In this document: piece after piece, positions 52,861 through 62,994 of the stretch
How the letters are laid out: each line of letters begins with the position of its first letter
Position numbering within the stretch: the stretch's first letter is position 1
From: Photobacterium gaetbulicola Gung47
GTDB lineage: Bacteria > Pseudomonadota > Gammaproteobacteria > Enterobacterales > Vibrionaceae
Assembly: GCA_000940995.1 (NCBI GenBank)
Contig: CP005974.1
Coordinates: 2,108,001 to 2,172,000 of the forward strand
Direction of reading: 5' to 3'
Length of the DNA stretch: 64,000 nucleotides
Notes under the pieces: model-generated
What the model saw: only the letters and a program-made list of their open reading frames with translations
Databases searched by the model: none
What the model was told of the DNA's origin: nothing
Position numbers and translations under genes: made by a program

Positions 52861-52890
52861 AATAAAGCGAGGCATTTGCCTCGCTTTATT
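52861..52890. terminator. Bidirectional terminator
   Basis: AATAAAGCGAGGCA/TGCCTCGCTTTATT is a perfect 14-bp stem with a 2-base loop, between convergent genes; it serves both strands. Confidence 0.9.
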
Positions 52891-52908
52891 AATTGTCTAC
52901 TGTTCGGA

Positions 52909-54108
52909 TCAACTTACGACTTTAAACGCCTGTCGAAGCTGAGACAGGTAATCTTCATCGCGGCAAATACTTTTGCCCGGCTCGTCAGAAATTTTCGCTA
53001 CTGGTCGGCCTTCGCATTCAGTCAGTTTCAAAACCACATTGAGTGTTTTGACACCGGGTAGATCGCACGTCAGCTGGGTACCAATACCAAAACTGATATT
53101 AATACGGTGGGCGAAGTGCTTGTAGATCGTCAATGCCTTATCCAGTGTCAGGCTATCGGAGAAAACCAGAGATTTGGTTTTTGGATCAATTCCTAGTGAC
53201 TGGTAATGGGCAATGGCTTTCTCACCCCATGCAATAGGATCACCGCTATCGTGACGTAGGCCGATGAATCGCTCAGACAAGCGCAGGTCAAAGTCACGCA
53301 GGAAGGCATCCATATTGATGCAGTCGGTTAGGGCAATTCCTAGGGTATCAGGATACTCCTGCAACCAACGGTTGAGTGCCAGTTGTTGCGAGTCTGCCAG
53401 TTCGCCAGCCAGTTGCTGATGGGCCTGGAACCATTCATGGGCCTGGGTGCCGACAGGTGTCAAGCCACGGGTACGGGCCAGGTGATAGTTAGACGTACCC
53501 TTGAACTCTGGCATATGCTCTTTCAGGTAATCAACCACCTCATGTTGTACATGGCGAGAGAAGCGGCGGCGTGTACCAAAGTCAACCAATGAGAATGCGT
53601 CAATATTGATCCCTTCGTCATTGGCACGCTGATAAAAATTCGCCAGCTTGAGCTTAAGTGAAGCCAAAGCGTCGTCAGCCGTCGAATCTGGGTAGCAGTG
53701 CTGGCATCGAACTTCACAGATGATGGCCAGTAGTGGTACTTCCCAAAGAATAATATCCAGCCATTTTCCTTTGATTGTAATGGCGAGTTGATCACCAGAG
53801 GTATCAATGTGGACTTGTTTGCTGTCGAGCTGGAAAGATTGTAGGAACTCAAGGTAGTCAGCCTTGAAAAAACTGAGTGTAGACAGGTACTCAATTTCTT
53901 CCTGGGTGAAAGAAAGGCCTGCTAGTCGCTCGATATGCTCTTGAATCTCTTGGCTATACGGACGAAGATCTTCGTCGCTCCGGCAATGAAACTCGGCAAC
54001 GGCCTCAACATTGGGATATTGATGAAAGATGGCTTGCTGCATATGCAGTTTGTATGCATCGGTATCAAGCAGGGAGTCGATAATCCCTGTGTGTCCAAAA
54101 TGATTCAT
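52909..54108 (-). CDS. pncB: Nicotinate phosphoribosyltransferase
   Basis: Converts nicotinate and PRPP to nicotinate mononucleotide in NAD salvage, with ATP-driven autophosphorylation. At 399 residues it fits E. coli PncB (400). The N-terminus SLLDTDAYKLHMQQAIFHQY, the phospho-His region TRGLTPVGTQAHEWFQAH and the phosphate-binding VFSDSLTLDKAL and GIGTQLTCDLPGV are intact. ATG 54108 is chosen over a TTG at 54132; neither has a strong ribosome site. It converges with the duplicated-domain gene. Confidence 0.95.
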   Translation of the reverse strand: MNHFGHTGIIDSLLDTDAYKLHMQQAIFHQYPNVEAVAEFHCRSDEDLRPYSQEIQEHIERLAGLSFTQEEIEYLSTLSFFKADYLEFLQSFQLDSKQVHIDTSGDQLAITIKGKWLDIILWEVPLLAIICEVRCQHCYPDSTADDALASLKLKLANFYQRANDEGINIDAFSLVDFGTRRRFSRHVQHEVVDYLKEHMPEFKGTSNYHLARTRGLTPVGTQAHEWFQAHQQLAGELADSQQLALNRWLQEYPDTLGIALTDCINMDAFLRDFDLRLSERFIGLRHDSGDPIAWGEKAIAHYQSLGIDPKTKSLVFSDSLTLDKALTIYKHFAHRINISFGIGTQLTCDLPGVKTLNVVLKLTECEGRPVAKISDEPGKSICRDEDYLSQLRQAFKVVS

Positions 54109-54540
54109 AACTAATTTGGTTGTATTTTGCAATCCGTAGATTTTACCCTATTTTGAGGCGGGGTTGTCTCAAAATATTTCAGATCGTTGAAAAATATAGG
54201 GGCAGTAACATACGCGTAAAAGCTACCAACGACAAGACAACAGAGGACATTTGGTGTTATATAGTGGCGTTCTGTTAACTTATTGTGTAAGCGGTGATCT
54301 TGCTGTAAAGCGGAATTTAGGTAAACATTACTGCTCGTAAGTTAAGTATAGTAAAGATGATAAGCTACTCTTCAAAGTACAACCAGCAAATTATGGGTTG
54401 GATGTGTATTAATTAACCGTGTAAGCAGGTAATTGAGAAACATCTCGCCAATTCCCAGTAATATGCTTGTCTGCTTTGGCTTAAGACAGAATAATGGAAA
54501 CATACCGCGAGACTATACCGCGGAAAAATAAGGAATAAAC
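54109..54540. other. Divergent spacer between pncB and pepN
   Basis: A 432-bp non-coding region with promoters for both genes. I see no clear operator or structured element. AAGGA at 54527-54531 is the pepN ribosome site. Confidence 0.35.
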
Positions 54541-57162
54541 ATGGCCGAACAACCAACTATCCAGCCAACGGCAAAGTACCGTTCAGATTACCAAGCACCC
54601 GAATTCACGATCACCGATCTTTCCCTAGAGTTTGACTTGCATGATACCGCTACTCGAGTCGTGGCAGTTAGCAAGGTTGAGCAAAAAGTGGACGGTGCCA
54701 CTTCAATGGAGCTTGATGGCGATGCGCTAACCTTGGTTCGTATTGAAATCAATGGTGAAAGCTGGACGAACTTCGAACAGAGCGAAGGCATGTTGACAGT
54801 GAACGGACTGCCTGCCGCGTTCGAGATGCTGATTGAGACTGAAATCAACCCTGAAGCAAACACCTTGCTTGAAGGCTTGTACAAATCAGGCGGTGCATAC
54901 TGTACCCAGTGTGAGGCAGAAGGCTTCCGTCGTATTACTTATTACCTTGACCGCCCTGATGTGTTGGCACGATTCACGACCAAAGTGATCGCCGACAAAG
55001 CCCAATATCCGTATCTGCTGAGCAACGGTAACCGTGTTGACAGTGGTGAGCTGGGCAATGGCCGCCACTGGGTGCAGTGGCAGGACCCATTTCCGAAACC
55101 AAGTTACCTGTTTGCGCTAGTGGCAGGGGATTTTGATGTGCTGCGTGACAAGTACACCACTGTTAGCGGTCGTGATGTGGCACTGGAGATTTTTGTCGAC
55201 AAGGGCAATCTTGATCGTGCCGAATACGCGATGACCTCTCTAATCAACTCAATGAAATGGGATGAAGAGCGCTTCGGGCTCGAGTATGACCTTGATATCT
55301 ACATGATCGTCGCGGTGGATTTCTTCAATATGGGGGCGATGGAAAACAAAGGCCTGAACGTCTTCAACTCAAAGTACGTACTGGCGAACGCGAAAACGGC
55401 AACAGATACTGACTACCAAGGTATCGAAGCGGTGATCGGTCACGAGTATTTCCATAACTGGACCGGTAACCGTGTGACTTGCCGTGACTGGTTCCAGCTT
55501 AGCCTGAAGGAAGGTTTGACTGTGTTCCGTGACCAGGAGTTCTCCTCTGATCTCGGCTCACGCCCAGTGAACCGCATCAACAATGTTCGCGTGATGCGCG
55601 GACCACAGTTCTCCGAGGACCGTGGGCCTATGTCGCATCCAATTCGTCCTGAAAAAGTCATTGAAATGAATAACTTCTATACACTGACAGTGTATGAGAA
55701 GGGCAGTGAAGTTATCCGCATGATGCACACCTTGCTGGGTGAGGAAAACTTCCAGGCCGGCATGAAGTTGTACTTCGAACGTCATGATGGCACTGCCGCA
55801 ACCTGTGATGACTTTGTCCAGGCGATGGAAGATGCCTCGGGTATCAGCCTTGATAAATTCCGCCGTTGGTACAGCCAGTCTGGTACCCCGGTTGTGCAGG
55901 TTGAGACTGAATTCCTTGAACAGGAAAAGCGTTACCGTGTAACAGTAAGGCAGCACACGGCCCCGACTCCGGGCCAGGAAGAGAAACATCCACTGCATAT
56001 TCCGTTTGATATCGAATTGTATGATGCGCAGGGCAATGTGATTCCGTTACAGTGTAATGGCGAGCCGATCCATAACGTGCTCGACGTGACAGAAGCAGAG
56101 CAGGTGTTTGAGTTTGATGGTATCGAACACCAGCCGGTTATTTCTATGCTGCGAGAGTTCTCTGCGCCGGTGATCTTGGAATATGATTACTCGGATGCTG
56201 AGCTGACTTTCCTGATGGTTCATGCGCGTAACGAGTTCGCCCGTTGGGATGCAGGCCAGATCTTGTTGGCTAAACATATTAAGCAGAATGTCACCCGCTG
56301 TCAGAACGGTGAGTCTTTTGTGTTGCCAGAATCAGTTGTCGATGCGTTCCGTGGCGTACTGCTTGACGAGAAGTTAGATCCGGCCTTTATTGCTGAAATG
56401 CTGACACTACCAAGTGAAAATGAGGTAGCGGGTTGGTATGAAACTGTCGATGTTGATGCTATCAACACGGTAATGGCTGAGCTTGAGAAGGCATTGGCTC
56501 TAGCCATGGAAGATGAGTTCAGTGCGATCTACCACTCATTGACTCAGGCGGCATATACCATTGAACATGAAGCGATGGCAAAACGTTCGCTTCGCAATAC
56601 CTGTTTGGCTTACCTTGCATTGACCGAGCAAGGCAATAGTCTAGTAGCAAAGCAGTACGAAGCGTCAGACAATATGACCGATACCATGGCGGCGATGGCG
56701 GCGGCGAACAATGCACAGTTGGCATGTCGTCCAGCGCAAATGGCGGATTTCAGTGATAAGTGGACGCATGACGGTCTGGTGATGGACAAATGGTTTATTC
56801 TGCAGGGCAAGAACCCAGCGGAAAATGCACTGGAAAACGTGCGTGAAACCATGAACCACAAAGCGTTTGATATTAAGAACCCGAACCGAACCCGTAGTTT
56901 GGTTGCTAGTTTCTGTGCAAACAACCCGGTGCGCTTCCACGCCAAAGATGGCTCTGGCTACCAGTTCCTGACGGAGATTCTAACGGTATTGAACACCAGT
57001 AACCCGCAGGTAGCGTCTCGATTGATTGAACCATTCCTCAAGTACCGACAGTACGATCAGCAGCGTCAGGCGTTGATGCGAGCCGAGCTGGAGAAGCTGT
57101 CTCAGCTTGATAACTTAGCCAAAGACTTGTTCGAAAAAGTACAGAAAGCACTAGAACTTTAA
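54541..57162 (+). CDS. pepN: Aminopeptidase N
   Basis: M1-family zinc aminopeptidase for cytoplasmic peptide turnover. At 873 residues it fits E. coli PepN (870). The substrate-binding GAMENKGLN and the zinc/catalytic HEYFHNWTGN with the downstream LKEGLTVFRDQEF (Glu ligand) are intact. The four-domain layout continues to the helical C-terminus (YDQQRQALMRAELEKLSQLD). AAGGA precedes the ATG. It is followed by a terminator and then the DUF2835 gene. Confidence 0.97.
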   Translation: MAEQPTIQPTAKYRSDYQAPEFTITDLSLEFDLHDTATRVVAVSKVEQKVDGATSMELDGDALTLVRIEINGESWTNFEQSEGMLTVNGLPAAFEMLIETEINPEANTLLEGLYKSGGAYCTQCEAEGFRRITYYLDRPDVLARFTTKVIADKAQYPYLLSNGNRVDSGELGNGRHWVQWQDPFPKPSYLFALVAGDFDVLRDKYTTVSGRDVALEIFVDKGNLDRAEYAMTSLINSMKWDEERFGLEYDLDIYMIVAVDFFNMGAMENKGLNVFNSKYVLANAKTATDTDYQGIEAVIGHEYFHNWTGNRVTCRDWFQLSLKEGLTVFRDQEFSSDLGSRPVNRINNVRVMRGPQFSEDRGPMSHPIRPEKVIEMNNFYTLTVYEKGSEVIRMMHTLLGEENFQAGMKLYFERHDGTAATCDDFVQAMEDASGISLDKFRRWYSQSGTPVVQVETEFLEQEKRYRVTVRQHTAPTPGQEEKHPLHIPFDIELYDAQGNVIPLQCNGEPIHNVLDVTEAEQVFEFDGIEHQPVISMLREFSAPVILEYDYSDAELTFLMVHARNEFARWDAGQILLAKHIKQNVTRCQNGESFVLPESVVDAFRGVLLDEKLDPAFIAEMLTLPSENEVAGWYETVDVDAINTVMAELEKALALAMEDEFSAIYHSLTQAAYTIEHEAMAKRSLRNTCLAYLALTEQGNSLVAKQYEASDNMTDTMAAMAAANNAQLACRPAQMADFSDKWTHDGLVMDKWFILQGKNPAENALENVRETMNHKAFDIKNPNRTRSLVASFCANNPVRFHAKDGSGYQFLTEILTVLNTSNPQVASRLIEPFLKYRQYDQQRQALMRAELEKLSQLDNLAKDLFEKVQKALEL

Positions 57163-57180
57163 GTTAAGAACGTATGAAGT

Positions 57181-57208
57181 AAGGGGCAAGATGCTTGCCC
57201 CTTGTTTT
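57181..57208 (+). terminator. Rho-independent terminator of pepN
   Basis: A perfect 10-bp stem AAGGGGCAAG/CTTGCCCCTT with a 3-base loop, then GTTTT. Confidence 0.85.
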
Positions 57209-57230
57209 ATCTATAACCGAACTTTTTTAT

Positions 57231-57452
57231 ATGAAAGCTTATACCTTCTCGATGCACATTAGTTACCAGCAATTTCTTCGGCATTATTCGGGGGCTGCCA
57301 GTAATGTGTTGGTGATGACAGATAACGGCCTGCGTCTTCAACTACCGGCCTCTCGGTTACGTCCTTTTTTGAGCCAGCTTGGGATACGGGGGCGATTTCG
57401 GGTGACGGTATCTGAATCAAACAAGCTGCAAGCCATAGAGCAAATTATGTAA
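57231..57452 (+). CDS. DUF2835 family protein
   Basis: A 73-residue soluble protein of the DUF2835 family, common behind pepN in marine gammaproteobacteria. The family core is clear: ISYQQFLRHYSGAASNVLVM, LRLQLPASRLRPFL and GIRGRFRVTVSESNKL. Function unknown. The frame reaches 57195, inside the pepN terminator, so ATG 57231 (or MHISYQQF at 57252) is the likely start; neither has a ribosome site. Confidence 0.8.
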   Translation: MKAYTFSMHISYQQFLRHYSGAASNVLVMTDNGLRLQLPASRLRPFLSQLGIRGRFRVTVSESNKLQAIEQIM

Positions 57453-57871
57453 CCGGAAATTGATGGGTTTGTAACAGATGATTTCTGATATGAAGAGAAG
57501 AAAGCCGTAGCAGAAATGTGGGGGATACCTCTTTTGAGTAGGGTTCCATTAGAAATAATAATCCAAGGAGTTAAGTAAAATAACCTTAAAAATAAATGGT
57601 TATACCAATTTACAGTAAGCTGGCGTCATCTTGATGCTAATTTCACCACCCTCAGATAATCCGCCCAACCAAAATATCTACCTTAGTCACATATTCGATT
57701 TTTTCCGGCAGACACAGAGTAATTAGCGTAACCATCTCGCAACAAAAAACCCTACAATAGCAGTCACGCAGGATAGCGTTTTCCGACGGTATGTTCCCCC
57801 AATAACCTACCATTGGATGTTTTATAAAAATTCTATACTTGATTGATAATATATAACGATGGAGCATTGCT
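57453..57871 (+). other. Spacer upstream of the glutamate dehydrogenase gene
   Basis: A 419-bp AT-rich region. It must contain the gdhB promoter; GGAG at 57861-57864 is its ribosome site. The stretch near 57600-57630 (TTATACCAATTTACAG...) resembles a dispersed short palindromic repeat that I recall from Vibrionaceae, but only one arm is seen. Confidence 0.35.
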
Positions 57872-60800
57872 ATGACCGCACCTGACCCTATAGTGCCGGT
57901 ACTGCTTGAGAAAGTGTATAACTTAATCCAGGACAAGATTGAGACACCCCAGCAGTCATTAGTAGAAGTGTTTGCTCAGCGATTGTTAGGACAACTGGCA
58001 GACGACGATCTGCTTCAACGGAATGAATCTGACCTTTATGGTGCTGTTCTGAGTCTATGGCACCACCTAGTACAAAATAAGCCAGACCAAATCTCTGTTC
58101 GTGTCTATAACCCGACGCTTAGCCGCTACGGTTGGCAGTCACCGCATACAGTTGTTGAGATCATTACGCCGGACCGTCCGTTCCTTGTTGATTCGGTCCG
58201 GATGACGTTGACCCGGCTGGGGATCACCAGCCACATGATGCTTAATGGCCCGTATTTCTTTAAGCGAAATATGCAAGGCGCCATCACCGAGGCGTGCGGT
58301 AAGGACGGCGACTTACAGACACTGTTCCATATCGAGGTTGATCGCCTTAACGACAAGAAAGAGCTTGAAGCATTAAAACAAGAACTAGAACAAGTACTTC
58401 AAGATGTTGATTTGGTCGTTAATGATTGGCAACCGATGCAAGCCAAAATGCAGGCGATTGTGAAAGATCTCAAGAAGGCCGACCTTCCCGTCAACAAAGA
58501 ACACCGAGAAGAGGCCATTGCATTTTTGGATTGGGTAACCCATCACAATTTTACCTTCATGGGTTATCACAAGTATGATCTTGTGCCGGTAGAAGGGGAT
58601 TACGAATTACGTCCCTGCGAAGAGCCAGGGTTAGGGCTGCTGAGTAAAAAAGACAAGGTCAGAACCCTGCGCTTGTCACAGCTTCCCGAGTCTGCTCGTT
58701 TTGAGGCTCGCAAGCGCGAGTTGCTGATTCTCACCAAGAGCAATGGCAAGTCAAAAATTCATCGTCCGGCCTACACCGATTACATTGGTATAAAACGTTT
58801 TGACAAAGACGGCAATGTTATCGGCGAACACCGCTTTACCGGCCTGTATGCCTCAACGGCCTATCACCAGTCAACCATGAACATTCCGCTGATCAGTAAC
58901 AAGGTTACGCGTATTTTGGAAGAAAGCCGCTATCCGGCTGGTTCGCATTCATGGAAGGCACTGAACAACCTACTTGAAACCTATCCGCGTGATGAGCTGA
59001 TCCAAGCAAATGAAAAAGAAATGCTGGACGTAGGGTGTGGTGTGGTGCGAATGCAAGACCGAGATTTGCTACGCTTATTTGTTCGCCGCGATCCTTTTGG
59101 CCGCTTCTTCTCTTGCATGGTGTATGTAACCAAAGAGCGTTACAACACCGAGCTGCGTAGTAAGACCCAGGAAGTTTTGAAAGATTACTTTGCCTCTGAG
59201 CAGGATGTGGAATTCACCACTTTCTTCTCGGAAAGCCCGTTGGCGAGAACGCATTATATCGTGCGAGTAGAAAATAATAATTTTGATGTGGACATCAAAG
59301 CTATCGAGCATAATCTCGTGGAGGCGGCGGCTTCGTGGGATGATCGTCTAAGCGCTTCGCTCATCGCCAACTTTGGTGAAAGCCAAGGGACGTCATTGGC
59401 GAAAAACTACGAGCGTGCCTTCCCGCGTTCCTACAAAGAGCAGATGTTGCCGGGCTCAGCCGTCGCCGATATCGAACAGCTTGAAAACCTCAGTGAAGAC
59501 AACAAGCTGGGTATGCTGTTCTACCGTCCTCAGGAAGAAGCCAATGATTCGCGTTTTGTGAAACTAAAGCTTTTCCACCGAGATGAACCTATTCATCTTT
59601 CTGATGTTATGCCGATGCTGGAAAACCTGGGCTTGAGGGTAATAGGTGAGTCGCCTTATCAAGTGATCACCAAAAACGGTACGGTTTATTGGATCCTTGA
59701 TTTCGCGATGTTGCACAACGCCTGCACCGGAATAGATCTCGGTGAGGCACGCGATCGTTTCCAGGAGGCGTTCTCAGCTATCTGGCATGGCGAACTAGAA
59801 AGTGATGGCTTCAACCGTTTGGTGTTGTGTGCCGGTTTGACCGGACGTGAAATTACCATTTTGCGTAGTTTTGCCCGTTACATGCGCCAAGTCGGTTTCC
59901 CATTCAGTCAGCACTATATTGAAGAAACGCTGTCTGGTCATAGTGATCTTGCGCGATCGTTGGTCGATTTGTTCTCCCTGCGGTTCGATCCATGCCGGAA
60001 ATATTCGGAAAGTGCGGAAAAAGGACTGATTGCCAAACTGAATGACAAGCTTGAACATGTAGAAAGCCTGGATGACGATAGGATCATTCGCCGTTATATG
60101 GAGATGATCCTGGCGACGCAGCGAACAAACTATTACCAGACTGATACCAACGGCCAGCCAAAGCCATGGCTGTCACTGAAGCTGCGGCCATCGGAAATCC
60201 CAGAAATCCCTGCACCGGTACCGTTCTTCGAGATCTTTGTGTATGCACCGGATATCGAGGGGGTTCACCTACGTGGTGGCAAGGTCGCTCGTGGTGGCTT
60301 GCGATGGTCGGATCGTCAGGAAGACTTCCGGACAGAGATCCTTGGTCTTGTGAAGGCACAGCAGGTTAAAAACACGGTTATTGTTCCGGTAGGGGCAAAA
60401 GGTGGGTTTGTCTGTAAGCGTCAGCCTCAGCTGACAACACGTGAAGAGATTTGGGCTGAAGGTCAGCGTTGTTACAAGCGCTTTATTCGTGCCTTGCTGG
60501 ATGTGACAGATAACATTATTGATGGCGAGTTAAACCCACCAGCCAATGTCGTTCGTCATGATGAAGATGATCCGTATTTGGTTGTGGCGGCGGATAAAGG
60601 TACCGCGACATTCTCCGATTTGGCCAACTCGGTTTCTGAGGATTACAACTTCTGGCTGGGCGATGCGTTTGCCTCCGGGGGTTCAAACGGTTACGACCAC
60701 AAGAAAATGGGTATTACAGCCAAAGGTGGTTGGGAGTCGGTGAAACGCCATTTTCGCGAGTTGGGCATCAACTGTCAGACCACGGACTTCACCTGCGCCG

Positions 60801-62701
60801 GTATCGGTGATATGGCAGGGGACGTGTTTGGTAACGGTATGCTACTGTCGAAGCATATCCGTTTAGTCGCAGCCTTTAACCATATGCATATCTTCTTGGA
60901 TCCGAATCCAGATGCAGAAACCGGCTGGCAAGAGCGTGAACGGCTGTTCAACCTACCACGCTCCAGCTGGGAAGATTATGATGCCAAGCTGATTTCAGAA
61001 GGGGGAGGCATTTTCTCACGTCGTAGCAAGTCGATCAAACTGACTCCGCAGATCCAAAAATTACTCGGTACGCGCAAACAGAGCCTGACACCCAACGAGG
61101 TGATCCGCCTGATCCTGAAAATGGACGTGGATCTCTTATGGAACGGCGGCATCGGTACTTACGTGAAGTCCGAATCAGAAACCCACACCGATGTTGGCGA
61201 CCGTGCAAATGACGCGCTCCGTATCAACGGCAGCGAGCTTCGCGCCCGTGTTGTTGGCGAAGGGGGTAACTTGGGCTTGACCCAACTAGGTCGGGTGGAG
61301 TTTTCGAAGAAAGGCGGTTTGGTCAATACCGACTTCATCGATAACGTTGGCGGTGTGGATTGTTCGGATAACGAAGTGAATATCAAGATCCTGCTCAATT
61401 CACTGGTTGCCAGTGGCGATCTTACCTATAAGCAGCGAAATGAACTGCTTGAAAGCATGGAAGATGAAGTGGGTGATATCGTCCTTGATGATGCGTATTG
61501 CCAGAGCGAGTCCATTTCGGTGACCCAGCAGCAACAAGTTCTGCTGCTCAAGGAGCAGATCCGCTTTATCCACCACCTGGAGAAAAATGGGAAGTTGGAT
61601 CGTATGCTGGAGTACTTGCCCGATGACGATACGCTGGCGGAGCGTGAAAAGTCTGGAATGGGCTTGACCCGTCCGGAGCTTGCGGTACTGGTGGCATACG
61701 GCAAGATGGTACTGAAAGAAGAGTTGGTAACCGAAGAAGTTGCCAATGATCCTTACCATGCTCGACTATTGCCGGCGTACTTTCCGAAAGAGCTGCAAGA
61801 GCGCTACCGAAGCCATATGGAGCTCCATCCACTGCGTAAGGAACTGATAGCGACTTCGTTGGCCAACCAAATGTCCAATGAAATGGGATGTAACTTTGTC
61901 ACTCGTCTGCAGGAAGAGACTGGAGCAACGGTTGCAGAAATTTCTTCGGCATACTCTGTTGGACGGGAAGTGTTTAACTTTGAACAGTACTTTGACCAGG
62001 TCCGCGCGTTGGATAATGTGATCCCGGCAGAAGTGCAGTATGAAGTGTTATACCGCTGTCGCCGTATGCTCCGTCGCGCAACTCGTTGGATCTTGCGAAA
62101 CCGAGACAGAAAACTGGGTATCGAGCAGCTGATTGCCTTCTATCAGCCGATTGTCAACAAGCTGCGTGAAAACTTGGAGCGTTACCTTGTCACTGAAGAG
62201 GTCCAGGAGCATAACGATCAGGCCGAAGAGATGATCAAGCAGGGGATCCCTAATGATTTGGCACACAACATAGCACGTTTGAGTAGCCTGTACTCGGCTA
62301 TGGATATTGCCCAGATCGCGACGGGAGCGGATAAAGATCTCGACTTTATCGCCCGTGTATACTTTGTTGTTGGCTCCGATCTGTCGTTGCACTGGTTCCT
62401 CAAGCAGGTTCATAACCAGCCCGTTGAGAACCACTGGCAGGCGCTAGCCAGGGCCTCGTTCCGTGAAGATCTCGATTGGCAGCAACGCCAATTGACCCTA
62501 GCTGTCATAAGTAGTGGCCTGGAGGCTCCGGATGCAGAGAGCTTGATCGAAAATTGGATGGATCAACACAAGTCCGCTATACATCGTTGGAATACCGTTC
62601 TGGCTGAGTTCAAAGTGGGAACAACGCATGAATTTGCTAAGTTCTCTGTTGCTTTGCGAGAGCTTATGTTATTGAATCTTAACTGCCAAACAGTGGCATA
62701 A
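57872..62701 (+). CDS. gdhB: Large NAD-dependent glutamate dehydrogenase (GDH-180 class)
   Basis: Catabolic oxidative deamination of glutamate to 2-oxoglutarate with NAD. The 1609 residues fit the approximately 180-kDa class (1620 in Pseudomonas GdhB). The long N-terminal half is regulatory, ACT-like and helical (VVEIITPDRPFLVDSVRMTL, TFMGYHKYDL). The catalytic half contains RGGLRWSDRQEDFRTEILGL, PVGAKGGFVCKR (catalytic Lys), ADKGTATFSDLAN and the nucleotide-binding AGIGDMAGDVFGNGMLLSKH. Complete at both ends. Some members need arginine or aspartate as allosteric activator. The order pepN-DUF2835-gdhB-pyrD is a recurring one in Vibrionaceae. Confidence 0.95.
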   Translation: MTAPDPIVPVLLEKVYNLIQDKIETPQQSLVEVFAQRLLGQLADDDLLQRNESDLYGAVLSLWHHLVQNKPDQISVRVYNPTLSRYGWQSPHTVVEIITPDRPFLVDSVRMTLTRLGITSHMMLNGPYFFKRNMQGAITEACGKDGDLQTLFHIEVDRLNDKKELEALKQELEQVLQDVDLVVNDWQPMQAKMQAIVKDLKKADLPVNKEHREEAIAFLDWVTHHNFTFMGYHKYDLVPVEGDYELRPCEEPGLGLLSKKDKVRTLRLSQLPESARFEARKRELLILTKSNGKSKIHRPAYTDYIGIKRFDKDGNVIGEHRFTGLYASTAYHQSTMNIPLISNKVTRILEESRYPAGSHSWKALNNLLETYPRDELIQANEKEMLDVGCGVVRMQDRDLLRLFVRRDPFGRFFSCMVYVTKERYNTELRSKTQEVLKDYFASEQDVEFTTFFSESPLARTHYIVRVENNNFDVDIKAIEHNLVEAAASWDDRLSASLIANFGESQGTSLAKNYERAFPRSYKEQMLPGSAVADIEQLENLSEDNKLGMLFYRPQEEANDSRFVKLKLFHRDEPIHLSDVMPMLENLGLRVIGESPYQVITKNGTVYWILDFAMLHNACTGIDLGEARDRFQEAFSAIWHGELESDGFNRLVLCAGLTGREITILRSFARYMRQVGFPFSQHYIEETLSGHSDLARSLVDLFSLRFDPCRKYSESAEKGLIAKLNDKLEHVESLDDDRIIRRYMEMILATQRTNYYQTDTNGQPKPWLSLKLRPSEIPEIPAPVPFFEIFVYAPDIEGVHLRGGKVARGGLRWSDRQEDFRTEILGLVKAQQVKNTVIVPVGAKGGFVCKRQPQLTTREEIWAEGQRCYKRFIRALLDVTDNIIDGELNPPANVVRHDEDDPYLVVAADKGTATFSDLANSVSEDYNFWLGDAFASGGSNGYDHKKMGITAKGGWESVKRHFRELGINCQTTDFTCAGIGDMAGDVFGNGMLLSKHIRLVAAFNHMHIFLDPNPDAETGWQERERLFNLPRSSWEDYDAKLISEGGGIFSRRSKSIKLTPQIQKLLGTRKQSLTPNEVIRLILKMDVDLLWNGGIGTYVKSESETHTDVGDRANDALRINGSELRARVVGEGGNLGLTQLGRVEFSKKGGLVNTDFIDNVGGVDCSDNEVNIKILLNSLVASGDLTYKQRNELLESMEDEVGDIVLDDAYCQSESISVTQQQQVLLLKEQIRFIHHLEKNGKLDRMLEYLPDDDTLAEREKSGMGLTRPELAVLVAYGKMVLKEELVTEEVANDPYHARLLPAYFPKELQERYRSHMELHPLRKELIATSLANQMSNEMGCNFVTRLQEETGATVAEISSAYSVGREVFNFEQYFDQVRALDNVIPAEVQYEVLYRCRRMLRRATRWILRNRDRKLGIEQLIAFYQPIVNKLRENLERYLVTEEVQEHNDQAEEMIKQGIPNDLAHNIARLSSLYSAMDIAQIATGADKDLDFIARVYFVVGSDLSLHWFLKQVHNQPVENHWQALARASFREDLDWQQRQLTLAVISSGLEAPDAESLIENWMDQHKSAIHRWNTVLAEFKVGTTHEFAKFSVALRELMLLNLNCQTVA

Positions 62702-62767
62702 TATTAAAAATTGGCTTTTATACTCATTGATAATATTAAAGCCATATAAATGACAAAATTGCTGTTC

Positions 62768-62803
62768 AAAAAGCCACCATGATGACGATGGTGGCTTTTT
62801 TAT
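62768..62803 (+). terminator. Rho-independent terminator of gdhB
   Basis: AAAAAGCCACCAT/ATGGTGGCTTTTTT with a short loop, 70 bp past the stop. Confidence 0.9.
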
Positions 62804-62927
62804 TATAAATAACGTGCCATATAAACGTTTGCTTTTGGGGTGATAAAATAAAATCAGCATTTTCAAGTATCTAACCCTATATCTGATGGGCTAGGCCATT
62901 TTTTTCGATATAAACACAAATTAGTCA

Positions 62928-62956
62928 TTGAATTTAGATAGTAAAGTGTGAATAAT
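62928..62956 (+). promoter_or_regulatory. Predicted sigma-70 promoter of pyrD
   Basis: TTGAAT (-35, 62928-62933) and AATAAT (-10, 62951-62956) are separated by 17 bp. The start would fall at about 62961-62965, within CCTCCCG. Confidence 0.6.
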
Positions 62957-62958
62957 AT

Positions 62959-62990
62959 CCTCCCGTTTATACGGGGCTTTTATTAGGAGG
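62959..62990 (+). promoter_or_regulatory. pyrD leader that can mask the ribosome binding site
   Basis: CCTCC (62959-62963) at the expected transcription start is complementary to the ribosome site GGAGG (62986-62990), and an inner CCCG/CGGG hairpin (62962-62975) is also possible. In E. coli, pyrD is controlled by CTP/GTP-dependent start-site switching, where only transcripts begun upstream form a masking hairpin; the layout here fits that scheme. Confidence 0.5.
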
Positions 62991-62994
62991 TACA

